NCBI RefSeq assembly: GCF_013368755.1
Contig: NC_049565.1
Location: forward strand, 868,001-932,000
DNA length: 64,000 bases
From: Talaromyces rugulosus
Lineage: Eukaryota; Ascomycota; Eurotiomycetes; Eurotiales; Trichocomaceae
Direction: 5' to 3'
The notes under the pieces are model-generated. The model saw nothing but the letters and a program-made list of their open reading frames with translations. It did not search any database and was not told where the DNA came from. This document shows, piece after piece, positions 9,999 through 20,340 of the stretch (within the stretch, counting starts at the first letter, position 1; the number at the start of each line of letters is the position of its first letter). The position numbers and the translations under genes are program-made.

Positions 9999-10935
9999 TC
10001 AAGATATATAGACAGCAACATAAGCGATCTCCATGTCGCTACCGTAACCATCGAGGATTTCAGAGTTAGGATACCCAGGCTAAAAAAGCAAATACGGTCA
10101 GCTCATCTTCTACTATACGTAAGGCCTATAAAAACAGGCACTAGCATCAACATACCCAATTGCCGCCCACGGCCACATTGAGGATAAAGTATAGCGGGTT
10201 ATGACATAGTGTTGCCCATGTGTCTGAGTTACCAGTTTGGGATCCAGTGATTTGATAGAAATTCTGGCCATCCATGGACCACGTAATAGTTTCAGACTCC
10301 CATGAGGAAGGGGTCCGGTCCCAGGTTATACGCCATGTATGCCATGACTGATCAGGGATAGTGATGCTCCCCCCAAGTGCGTTAGGTTCCTTGCACATGC
10401 CATCTATGGTGACATCGCAAAAGTGTGAAGTGCCATAGCCCGTCAACTGACCATTGATAGTCTCAAGAATGTCAAGCTCCCCACACTCGGGCCATATAGT
10501 CCCTGAGTGGACCGAGTTACCCAGTATCCAGAAAGCTGGCCATATGCCCTGTTTATTCGAAACGGAATTACTTCCAAACCGGATATTGGCCTCGGCAAAA
10601 GTGACCTCTCCCGTACCTGGAGTAAATACATACTTACTCTCGATCCGACCTGAAGTCCATCCGCCAGAAATAGAGCTATCCATCCATGGGATTAGCTGTA
10701 GAGTGCCGCCACCACTTAGCTGAACATTAGTATTTGAGCTAGTGTATGTTTCAAGCTCGCCATTAACTTCTAGGTTCCCTATTATGATATTCCAATTATT
10801 AGTGTTAGGCAATGCTCCCGCAGAGCCAGTGAAGCTATCGCTCCACAACGGCATATACCCTGAGTACGAAGGGGGGGTCCAGGCCAAGGCCAAGGAAGTC
10901 AATGCCAGGAGGAAGGAAGTAGAATAGTTATTCAT
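9999..10935 (-). CDS. Secreted GH16 family endo-beta-1,3(4)-glucanase
   Basis: Two exons on the minus strand: 10935-10156 and 10079-9999, separated by a 76-bp intron (GTATGT to TTAG). Without splicing the frame stops at once. Product 286 residues. An N-terminal signal peptide is visible (hydrophobic FLLALTSLALAW at residues 8-19, processing expected near there). The catalytic motif GELDILETING (ExDxxE type of GH16) lies at about residues 151-161. WPAFWILG precedes it and the beta-sandwich finish FILNVAVGGNWPGYPN spans the splice, where the second exon supplies the conserved end through VAVYIS. Known role of the family: hydrolysis or remodelling of mixed-linkage or 1,3-beta-glucans outside the cell. 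Both predicted catalytic glutamates are present, so it looks intact. It sits between two inverted paralogs of unknown function. Confidence 0.88.
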
Positions 10936-11502
10936 CTGTAAGATAAAATTCAGTTACCAAACAGAATTCAGAGGTAAGCAGGCGGCCAGGAAATTCACTC
11001 GCGCGTCAAGAAACATGTAGGTCGACGATCAGCGATGAGGTTAGCCCTTAGATAAGATGATTGCTAAAAATCTTCTGGTATATAGCGACCAGTTTCGAAT
11101 ACGACAGCCAATTTGGCGTTGAAAAGGGTTCTAGGGCTTTATAACTGTGACTTTCAAAGGTACCGCTTTTGGCTCCCAACCGACAGGTGCGATATCCGCC
11201 TCCATGGTCGACCGTAAGTATCCAGAAGTAGCTCCCTCGACACGAATTTTCTAAAAAACTCGTAAGCCCAACTTGGGTATTTTTCAGTTCTTTGGTTTTT
11301 AACGGTGTTTTATATGTACACGCTGTGTGCTATATGCAAGATGTTTTGTAATTGTTAGGTTATTCTAGTGCGTTCCCGCCCTAGATGGGTACATCCGAAC
11401 GAAAAGCCATACGGAGATGCACACGTCAATTGAGTATATTAGATGACAGCCGTCATGGAATATTTTTCGAGTGTTAGGTAAGTTCTGGCCCTTTTAACTT
11501 AG
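10936..11502. other. Intergenic; contains a third degenerate copy of the X-gene upstream box
   Basis: No gene seen. At about 11165-11265 the plus strand carries TTTTGGCTCC, CTCCATGGTCGACCGT and AGAAGTAGCTCCCTCG in the same order as the upstream boxes of the two paralogs. This hints at a third, lost or partial duplicate upstream region. Confidence 0.4.
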
Positions 11503-11604
11503 AACAAGGGGCTACTCTTGGCTCCATGGTGGACCGTGGTGGCAGAAATAGCCCCGTCCTAGATTCTAAACGGCAAGCACTATAAATGTGATTAATCCCT
11601 ACAA
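11503..11604 (+). promoter_or_regulatory. Conserved upstream box of paralog X2
   Basis: Contains ACAAGGGGCTACT, GGCTCCATGGTGGACCG, TGGTGGCAGAAATAG and CACTATAAATGTGATT, matching the minus strand at 9487-9585. The TATA-like element lies about 120 bp before the ATG at 11704. Confidence 0.5.
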
Positions 11605-11703
11605 ATTTGAAATAAATTCGAGTATCAACGAATACTTAGGTCAATAAAACTGGTGTTGTATTGTTAATACAACAGAAAAAAGAGAATACTTTGAACATCT
11701 TCC

Positions 11704-12297
11704 ATGTCGGATGCGGACGCTACAAATAGTAATATCCTTCTCAGTGAACTATACCATTTACATCCAAATCTATGGAAACACTTTGAGAACGAAATAGCAT
11801 GGCTGAAAGAAAATCACAGAAACACGTCAACCGACATTGAAGACCGATGGTTTCACCATTTCAGAAAAGTTCATCAAGGCAATGCAGAAGAACAACAGAA
11901 TGCAATAATCAACATTCATAATAATCAGATTGCAGGATATGCCCAGCTTAACATACAACCATGGAAACCTCGGCCTATAAGATTTGATGATAGCACCAAT
12001 GAATTCTATAGGATAATTTTCGCTAACATCCATGCCTTCTTTCTCCAGCAAACGGCTGATTATGATATGATTCACATACTTTTAGCAACAAATGACGCGA
12101 GACCTGAAGGAGCACCTAACAAATTTCACCCTTATTTTTGGATGCCTCATGAAAGACTGCTTAGGACTATTCCACAAGATTCTATGCCCGAGGTACTATT
12201 ACATATGAGCAGGTATATCTACAAATTCCATAACTATCCAGTCATGATCCCCCTGGCCGACTCGCTCTTCAATCTTGCAGTTGAAAAAGTGCCATAA
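11704..12297 (+). CDS. Hypothetical protein X2, paralog of 8774-9364
   Basis: Single-exon, 197 residues, start MSDADATNSN at an ATG. Aligned end to end with X1 and about 60 percent identical. The blocks LYHLHPNLWKHF, KVHQGN, FHPYFW, HERLLRTIPQDS and HMSRYIYKFHNYPVMIPLAD are the best conserved. No transmembrane segment, signal peptide or known domain seen. Both paralogs remain open with conservative changes, which argues that both were maintained after the duplication. The gene is inverted relative to X1, with the GH16 gene between them. It could be a lineage-specific accessory family; I do not assign a function. Confidence 0.7.
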   Translation: MSDADATNSNILLSELYHLHPNLWKHFENEIAWLKENHRNTSTDIEDRWFHHFRKVHQGNAEEQQNAIINIHNNQIAGYAQLNIQPWKPRPIRFDDSTNEFYRIIFANIHAFFLQQTADYDMIHILLATNDARPEGAPNKFHPYFWMPHERLLRTIPQDSMPEVLLHMSRYIYKFHNYPVMIPLADSLFNLAVEKVP

Positions 12298-13003
12298 GTC
12301 TCGCAGGACCAAAAAAGTCCAACAGTGGGTCGGTTCAGAAAGTAGCGCAAGAGGGCGAGTTATCGGCACAACCATGGAAAGGTTATATGATCAAGAGGAA
12401 GGTGATAATTAGACAAGGAATTTAAAACTCTATATTTATTCAGTCGATATTGTGCCCTCACATGCTGATGTTGGTTTAAATAGCTACGTCGTAAGAGCCA
12501 AGTTTAGAATCTTCCATAATTAAAATAGACTGTACTATCTATCATGAATATACGACAAATCAACGGTCTAGAGTCGATGCTATTTATCAAAAGAGGACTC
12601 ATCGTTTAGGCAACAAGTCCACTACATATTACCCTTCCGCAGCCCTACACATAGAGGTTAATAAGGAGAGTTCTTTGGCTTTTATGACCACATTCATTCT
12701 TGTCAGTAAGAAATTTGCCCTGCCATGTTCTCAATTAGAATTATTTTCGCTGAAAATTTTCTCTCATAATCACGTGGATTACGTTAGCAAGTTAGTGAAA
12801 CACAAAATATCCCTAACAGAGACACCCCTCGTGAGAACCTAGCCAACCACCTCTTCCGTTGCTGGAGGGAATAATAGGCTATTCTCGCTCCACGTGAGGC
12901 CTAATCTGCCGAGAGACCTTTCTAGACTTGGCCTGCAGACGTGATGTCTTAGTTTACGAGGCACCAACAAAACATCAACTAATTATATGCTGACTCGAAG
13001 TGA
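12298..13003. other. Intergenic, nothing recognised
   Basis: No coding frame, repeat or RNA gene that I can support lies between X2 and the DUF7924-like gene. Confidence 0.4.
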
Positions 13004-14635
13004 TTACTTAGTCAGTTTCTGGGTAAGTTGTTCCAACTGAGCTAGAAGTCTGTCTTCTCGTTCTCTTTGCTTTAATAGCAGTTTTTCTTCCCGTGCCTTT
13101 TGTTCTGCTTCTCGCTTCTCTTCTCGCTCCCTCTGCCGCTCCAATTGCGTCAGCAGCTTGTCTTCTCGGTCCTTCTGCTCTGCTAATTGTTGCTGCAATG
13201 TCTGAACCATCATGCGTAGCTCTGGTTGTAAGCCTCGACCCAGTGAGGATGTTGTTCGGCGTAGCCCGGAACGCTCCTGGGACCCGATGCGTGACACCTG
13301 AGATTCGATCTCAACATCGTCACTCAATGAGTATTCTTCTAGTTCTGGAACATCTTCTAGTAATCGTATCAACCGGTCGGTATGAATCGGTAGAAATTCA
13401 CGGTCAACGTTCTCCATAAAACGATAGCATGCCCATTTATCCTCCTTCGTCCAGATGTTGAGTTGCGCAACTGGCCAGCGGAAATATGATGTATTCCCGC
13501 CATCAATTTCAGGATAGTACCCATATATCCGAAGCCCTTCAAGTTCATGAGACAAGGAAAAGCCGAGAATCCTCCGGTGTACCTTTTCAGGACAACCCGC
13601 GGCCCGAGACAGAGAAACCACAGCTCGCACGGCGATACACATGCTGTGCATGTTCTGCCGGTCCGCGAGCTCCAAAGCCTGATTCCCGCATTTGATTTCC
13701 GCTGTCACATAAGGGAAGTACATGTCTTCTCGAGCTGTATATGGTGATTTATCATCTGGTTTGATTCCCAGTCTTCGCCGTTGACTCTCTGAAAACGTCG
13801 ACCATTTCAAGCCTCGCGCGTGATCTGGCTGTGGCTTTGGGCCATAGATTGGCTCTGTCTTGACCCACAGATCATTATATCCATCAATGACATCCTTCAG
13901 TCTTGTCTTTCCCTGGATAAATTGATTCTCGGCGGATGGCATGAGAAGAGGGTGTAGGTCCACAAAAAGACGCGCTTCTGACCGATTCTGCAATGCATTG
14001 TGAAAGTCCGTAATGTATTGATCATCGAACAATGTGCCTTGGGGGGGTTCGATCGGTTGATGGAGGAGTCGCTCGCAGAGCGCAATGTCGTCGGGGTGAG
14101 GACCAGAGGATGACTGTCGCATGAAGCAACCTTTAGTCTCGAGAATTGTAACGTAGTTGACAGCCTTATACGCGGATGACTTGGCATCTCGAGCCGAGCT
14201 CCTGTCACTGTCCGACGAGAGGGATCGCGCCCGCCCACGATCAGTGGAGATCGACCGCGATCGCGATCTTTTCGATGCCGGTTGGCTCATATTATCCAAC
14301 TCACCAATCTCGGATGGTGCGGGTATCCAGTCAAAAATTTTATCAGTATGTTCTGTCGCCGTATTCGTGAGGGAAAGCCTAGTCGTTGCTTGACGCTCCA
14401 AATTGACCGGATTCTAAGACAGTCAATTACTTCAACACTACGAGAGGGAATTGTAACTAACCTCACTGTCAGGATTGGGAGAGAAGGGTGAAGGCGGATG
14501 TTGTACTGTGATCTGCTCTTCTTGGTCTCTCTTTAGTGATCCTGAGGGGGTGCTCAAACTCTCCTGCCGTCGTACTTTGGCCGGTCGCTCGTCATGGCCG
14601 CTGTCATGTAAACAGGGAGATTGCGCACGTTTCAT
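13004..14635 (-). CDS. DUF7924-like nuclear protein with PD-(D/E)xK-like core and C-terminal coiled coil
   Basis: Two exons, 14635-14462 and 14413-13004, with a 48-bp intron (GTTAGT to TTAG). 527 residues. The ATG at 14635 (MKRAQSP) is the first ATG; the frame upstream opens only with GTG. Basic clusters (RPAKVRRQ near residue 20; SKRSRSRS near 100) look like nuclear localisation signals. The centre has LFDDQYITDFHNAL, YNDLWVKTEPIYGPKPQPDH and YFPYVTAEIKCGNQALELADRQN, the hallmark block of a large uncharacterised fungal family (DUF7924, from memory). PD followed by E-x-K resembles the PD-(D/E)xK nuclease fold. The last 80 residues are a charged coiled coil with repeated REREEK units. The protein looks complete. 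Alternative: a degenerate, non-catalytic member of that fold. Confidence 0.7.
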
Positions 14636-16198
14636 AGTGAACTTATTCCCGTTCAGAGAAGCGCAAATCTGGCGCTCGCACAAGGCAGAAGACACGGATA
14701 ATCGTAGGACATTGTTTCATCGGTGTGGTAAGGAGTTGGTTCTTTGGTGGTAGAGCGACGAAATCGATTCCGCTGGCGCCGAGCCTAGCGACCATGGTGG
14801 GGCGTTTACGGATGTCCAACCAAGAATACGCAGGCGCCCCGGGCGACGATCTTACCTTGGCATACTGCCTAAAAATAGATCATACATATTTACTCTGATG
14901 TTTTATGTTTACTCCGTTGTGCATGGATGAGGCGTCCCTGGAAAAAAAAGGGATGACGTCAATGGCTTCCGCAACTGTGTTTCACCTAGGTTGTTGCCTG
15001 GACTTGCTGAGCGCAAGGCTGAGCCAAAACGTCAAGCCACGTCCCCGATTTCATGTCGATCCGGATCTCCGTCGCATACCGTTCCTGGAAATGTAAGGAG
15101 GATCATGCGTGGACCAGAAATTACCCCTCATTTGGGGAAATAATTATAAGACGTATGGTTTTCTTCCGCACGTTATCCGGATTTCATAAATCGCAAGCCG
15201 AGCCTCCAAATCGTCGTTTCCCGCAATTTGGGGTTAGAGATTCTGTGGACCGGTTTCCTTTCGAAACTATTCGCTTCGATTTGATCGTCTAGACCCTGCG
15301 CCCCGCAGCCGGACTGTCTTCTTTGGTACCGTCAACTGGAAGGAATACATGAACTGGAATTCGGTTTTTCTCGGGCACAACGACCATTTTGAGTCCCTCA
15401 CCAAACGAACTACCTTGATTTCTATCACACCAACCATTATCTCAACGGGTTCACCCTTATCCCAGTTGCGCCTTCCTGCTCACCCTCTTTCAAGACCATC
15501 ACTTTCCTAAGGTGCTGAATATGGCCCCACCTTTGAAAACCTGTCGCTCGCCCTCTTGTGGCCGGCAATCGCCTGCCTTCATTCACTAGCCACACCAAAT
15601 TCATTTTCATTTTATTTTATTATATTTCCTACGTTGGGCATATTGTCAAGGTGTTTATTTTTATTAGACACTCAATGGGAGGACAGATTCCTGAGAATTC
15701 TATGGTATTGTAGAGAGCAATAGAAAGATTTTTCCATTGAAAATTTGCCCTGCAGAGTGACGATACATACGGCCATAGCGCCTATCTTACAGGAGTTCCA
15801 CTGGCCGAGACCGTCGAAAACGACCTCAGAGAACTATATTACATCACCCCAGGGGACGGACACAAGAGCACAGGCACACCAGCCTAAACATGGAGCCTTA
15901 AAAGTTTGTGTTTAAGTCTGAGGCTGGTGACTGTATATTTCATGTTTATTTTGCCATATATGAATAAGTAGTTAGTTACTGTAGGAAAGCATTATCATCT
16001 AGATAGAGCCGTCTAATAGTTTGGATAGGATACGACATATCAACATTTTATGCGGGGAATCGAAGGAGATTTTGAAGGCCGTCCCCTCCTCACTGTGCAA
16101 ATTAGATGAGGCCCAGCCGCAAGACTTTACTTCTGTCCCATGGCAGTGGACGGACATTCTTTAGCTTCAGTTAAGAGATCCTGTGCAGATATAGGCGC
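14636..16198. other. Intergenic, possible short gene remnant near 15760-15885
   Basis: No supported gene. A plus-strand open stretch at about 15763-15885 (GVPLAETVENDLRELYYI and onward, ending in TAA) has coding-like composition but no start, splice partner or recognised family. It may be a relic. The rest shows only short random frames. Confidence 0.35.
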
Positions 16199-16745
16199 AC
16201 CATGCTCGGCTTGAAACAATAGATTTCACTTTTACAGCGTCATCGAATCGGCTTCCGGCTGTTGTTGTATGCATGTATATAGTCCAAGGACGTCAAGAGC
16301 AGCAGATGGGCCGGTAAGTCAATGCGAGGATGTCTGCCCCCGCTAACTGTGAGAAGAAAAGTGCTGCTCTGTCGTTTAGTTCAAACCTTGAGAAACATAT
16401 GTCCCCTCCTGCATCTCTTTAATTGGCCGCTCGTGTGTGGGATCAATGAGCACTGTCTTGCGGGTCCCAATCATCGCTTCAATTCATTTCTAATAACCCT
16501 TATTGCAAATACTGACCTTAGGTCAATATGGCTGAAGCGGCCTTGACACTCGAAAGCAATGTGGAAGACGAGTGTCTCAACCATCCCACTGCTGGCTCTG
16601 GACTCATCTGCTCGCCGTATGCGAATGGCTTGTTGGTGGCAGAATCACACCAATCGGTGATGGTCTTCTATTGAAATCCGAATAGCCGATACAGTAAACT
16701 GGCTGATAGGTCGGGAAACGACAAGGGTGATCCGGGGGACGGCCT
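16199..16745 (+). repeat. Dispersed repeat copy R2 (partner of 955-1312)
   Basis: Two blocks, 16199-16330 and 16546-16745, align with the minus strand of 1312-955. They are separated here by about 215 bp absent from the other copy. Shared signatures include GGCTGTTGTTGTATGCATG and GGTGGCAGAATCACACC. It ends about 175 bp upstream of the F-box gene, so it could contribute promoter sequence. Family unknown. Confidence 0.6.
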
Positions 16746-16921
16746 ATAGGAGAATGATCACGCCCGCCTGATCTCCTGCGTGGTTGACCCTTGGGTATTA
16801 TTCGTTCAGTCGGAAGTTACCGCCACTCTCATGGCTATAAGAGGGAGCCACTTTCCCCGACCGTGGCATCTGATTGCCATGTCACAAGTCTGATCCCACC
16901 ACAGTCCTCACCCAGATCACA

Positions 16922-17833
16922 ATGGGGGAACTTTTGCGCATGCCCAAAGAGATCTGGCTCATAGTTACCGACTCCCTGGAGAGTGAGGACCTAGTTAGAC
17001 TCTCTCTGACATGCAGGAGGGTACAGACAATAGCTGAAGAGCGGCTCTACAGACAATGCAACTTGGAACAGGTTATTTCATGGGCATGGGAAACCTGGAT
17101 TCGCAACAAGACCTTTGAAAAGCTGGTCCACTATCGAAAGGGACCAGGCAGACGAGAATGGATTTTTCGTGACATCCCTGTACTGATGTCTGCTGCTCTG
17201 CAAGTAAAGCGCGATGCAGTCAATCTGCTGTTGAAGAACGATTTCGTTGTCACAAAGGAGGCAATTTCGTTTCTCCTATCCCAGGGTCGACAACAAGACA
17301 TCATAAGCACATTAATCAACGGAGCTTTGTATGGCTATGATGCACTCGTCAAAATGATGGTAAAGTGCATTTCTGGTCTGGAAAGCGCCGAAGTCGATAA
17401 GTACGGGGTGAAGAAGGTCGGCGCCCTTGATATATTCCAGGCCGCCTCCCTGGATCGTCCTGAGATTACCAAGTCAATATCATTGATTTTACCAAGGCGT
17501 ATGCGTCAGAGTCAGCTATATACCGCGCTGGTCTTCGGAATCAATACAGGAATGCTTGACGACGGTCAGAAGGTAAAAGCTGTGAAATCCCTACTGGCGC
17601 ATGGGGCCAAACCAGTCGACGGCCGCCACGAGAAACCTCTGGAACTCGCAGTGCGGTGGGGTTATGATGAAATTGTGTCGATACTATTCCAAGGAAGGAA
17701 ATTCAATTCGCGCTCGGAATCACATCGGAAGGCGTGGAGGATTGCAAAGAGAAGGGGGCACAACAACATTCTGAAGACTTTATTACCGGAACATAGGGTC
17801 AGTACGCGACAGCTGTCTTCGCAGTTAACCTAG
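16922..17833 (+). CDS. F-box protein with ankyrin-like repeats
   Basis: Single-exon, 303 residues. The start is the ATG at 16922 (MGELLRMPKEIW); the longer frame begins with TTG and is not credible. The N-terminal F-box (MPKEIWLIVTDSLESEDLVR through the TCRRVQTIAEERLYR helix, residues 7-45) is the canonical Skp1-binding fold. Downstream segments are helical repeats resembling ankyrins (AVNLLLKNDFVVTKEAISFL; SLLAHGAKPVDGRHEKPLELAVRWGYDEIVSILF; AKRRGHNNILKTLL). Family role: substrate recruitment to an SCF ubiquitin ligase, with the ankyrin region as the expected substrate platform. F-box-ankyrin proteins are strongly expanded in filamentous ascomycetes. The gene looks complete and is the last one before the transposon block. 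Substrate unknown. Confidence 0.8.
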   Translation: MGELLRMPKEIWLIVTDSLESEDLVRLSLTCRRVQTIAEERLYRQCNLEQVISWAWETWIRNKTFEKLVHYRKGPGRREWIFRDIPVLMSAALQVKRDAVNLLLKNDFVVTKEAISFLLSQGRQQDIISTLINGALYGYDALVKMMVKCISGLESAEVDKYGVKKVGALDIFQAASLDRPEITKSISLILPRRMRQSQLYTALVFGINTGMLDDGQKVKAVKSLLAHGAKPVDGRHEKPLELAVRWGYDEIVSILFQGRKFNSRSESHRKAWRIAKRRGHNNILKTLLPEHRVSTRQLSSQLT

Positions 17834-18345
17834 GAAGACAAGTCATCGATTGTGTCTGTAATGGTCAGCGTAAAATAGTGATGATATAAATATGAATTGG
17901 GTGAAAAAAATACTCCGGCCTCTCTTTTATAGCACCTCCTTTTGTGTGATTAGAATCCATAATGGGGGGGAAGAATTGGACGCGCTCCAACCGCGGAGAG
18001 GATAGCAGACCAAGACCCGATTCCATGATACAGTCGTCTACTGATAATGGCTCGCGTGAGGAGCACAGATACTTCGTACGTTCGGCTGGTTTCATGTGAC
18101 TTACTGACTAGTAGGGTGACCAGTTGCCGGCAAGTTTAGCCGACGTTGGTCCCAGCAGTACGACCAATCATAAATCTCAAATGGAGCGGGTGAGTGGACC
18201 TTGCCCGGTGGCCCCCGGTGGTGGGCCCGTGCACCGTGATTGGCCCCGGCGGGCACTCGCGTAAAGCGGCGACGCACTGGGGGAGCGCCAGGCGGTCGCT
18301 CGAACGCGACATGCGGCCGCCGCGGATCCGTCTGTGAGAAATCAG
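17834..18345. other. GC-rich spacer ending at the RIP boundary
   Basis: No supported gene. From about 18120 to 18345 the sequence is strikingly GC- and CpG-rich. It then switches abruptly at 18345/18346 to AT-rich, RIP-degraded element A'. The junction has no LTR end or target duplication, so it is probably a deletion or rearrangement breakpoint. Confidence 0.5.
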
Positions 18346-20013
18346 CTTTCTTTTCTTTTTTAAGGATTGGCGTATCCTTGCGTTTCTTGTCATAATAGAT
18401 CTTTATTTAGTTTTCAGTCTACTTGATATCTTTCAATATTGTTTAATAAAGTATCTATAGTTTGTTAGCTTATATTATTATAGCTTTGGATAATCCTTCT
18501 TATAGTACTTTAGACCATATCATTCTTGGATATTGTCTAAGATTTGCAAAATATAGAACTTGTTTCATTATAACGTTTTCTATATTATTTAATGCAAACT
18601 ATGTTAATAGTAGTAGTTCTACCTAGTTATCTTGTTCCTAGTCTAAATAGTGTCAAAAATACTGTTCAATTATTTAAATTATTCTTTCAGACTAGTTATT
18701 AGTCTGTTGGTGATTCACAGTTGATAGTTTATAATACATTCTATATGCTTTTATAATTATCTACCAATATTTAGATATAAATAACTTGTCTTGGTCTGTG
18801 ATAAGTTTATTTAATAATCTAATTTATATAAAAACTTTTTATAATATAAGTTTTGTATATTATTCTACTGTTATATCTTTTGATATTGGTTCTAGGATAA
18901 TATATTTCGTAAATCAGTTAATTATTATTATGGTATTGGTATAGGTAACTCCTGTTATTAGATCCTTAGACTATAGTAGTCTTTAGATAAAGTCAATAGT
19001 AATACTTTTCTATGCTTCTTCTAGTACTTCTGATATTTGTATTTTTTAAAGGATTTATAGTATACTGCCTTATTTCTATTATATTTATCATAGTTTCTAA
19101 TATAATTCTCAACCCTTTTTCGGATATAAGGAAAGTAGAATGTTTAGATAATTATTTTAATTATTTTTTCAACTCTTTGGTGTCCTTTTGTTAGAGAATT
19201 ATAGTAGTGCTGAATAACTTCCATAGTTATATTCTGTGGTACTCTAATTATTCTATTCTATATTACTAAGCCTTTCTGAATATTTTTTGTAACTTGTCTG
19301 GTTTATAATTCTTTTTATATTTTTTAATCTTTGTTGGTTTCCTAATGTATTTATTTATAGAATAGATTATTATTAATAACTCTTATTACGGTCGCAATAA
19401 TTATATTATAATTATAGTATAGAACTCCTAATTCTTCTTACAGAATGTTTATCTTAGAGGGTTCTATCCTGATCGCATAATCTAGTTGTCTATTTAATGT
19501 ATCTATGGCTGTATTTTATTTTCCTAGAATATATTTAATCCTGTAATTAAATTTGGCTAGTTCTTTGGCCTATTATATTTATCTTCCAGATAATTCTTTT
19601 ATTATCATAAAGTACTTCAAATTATAATAATTATTTTTAATAATTACTTTATATTTCGCTCCTTGGAGATAGTATTACCATTATCAAAATATTTAAACTA
19701 TTATAAATAATTCTCAATCGTGGATATCATAGTTAACTTCTGTTAATATAAACTTTCTTAAATAGAATATAACAATCTACGTTTCTTCCTTTTCATTGAT
19801 TTGTTCATGGATTGCTTTAAGAACATATCTAGATATATCTGTTTGTAGAATGCTTTGTAATTCTAGATTAAATAGTTATAATATTAGCGTAATTTTAATA
19901 AATTTTTTAATATTTTTAAAAAATTATTGTTTTCTTACTATCTAATTAAATAATTCATTTTTTTTTAATAATTCTGTTATTAGTGTTATAATATCTAAGT
20001 ATTTCTTAAGATA

Positions 20014-20340
20014 TCATTGAACATATCTACTAGCTCTAAGAAAAGATTGTACATTATAGACGTTCGTTAGAGTTGGCCATTCAAGGATAGCGTCTAATTT
20101 TTCTTTCAGTATTTCTAGTCTGTTTATTATATATACTATTTCTAGATAGTTGACTTGTATGGTGTCGAATTCATACTTCTTAATTTTAAGAGTTAATTCT
20201 GTTTCTATAAGTTTTATTATAACCAGTTGTATATAGTTATCATGTTCCTTCAGGTCTTTTAAGTAGATTATAACATCATCAAAGTATATTACAACGAAGA
20301 GGTTAAGGTATTCTTGTAGGATATGGGTTATAAACCTCAT
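20014..20340 (-). pseudogene. Relict reverse transcriptase segment of A'
   Basis: A 108-codon open remnant whose peptide (for example YLNLFVVIYFDDVIIY) is the decayed counterpart of YLNLFVAVYFDDVIVY in the intact A polyprotein. The flanking frame is destroyed by RIP-type stops. Not functional. Confidence 0.8.

Noticed and set aside
18310..18330. NotI, SacII and BamHI recognition sites in tandem (GCGGCCGCCGCGGATCC), looking like a cloning linker
   Set aside because: The whole 18120-18345 stretch is CpG-rich, so such sites can occur by chance, and no vector sequence is seen. Worth only a contamination check.
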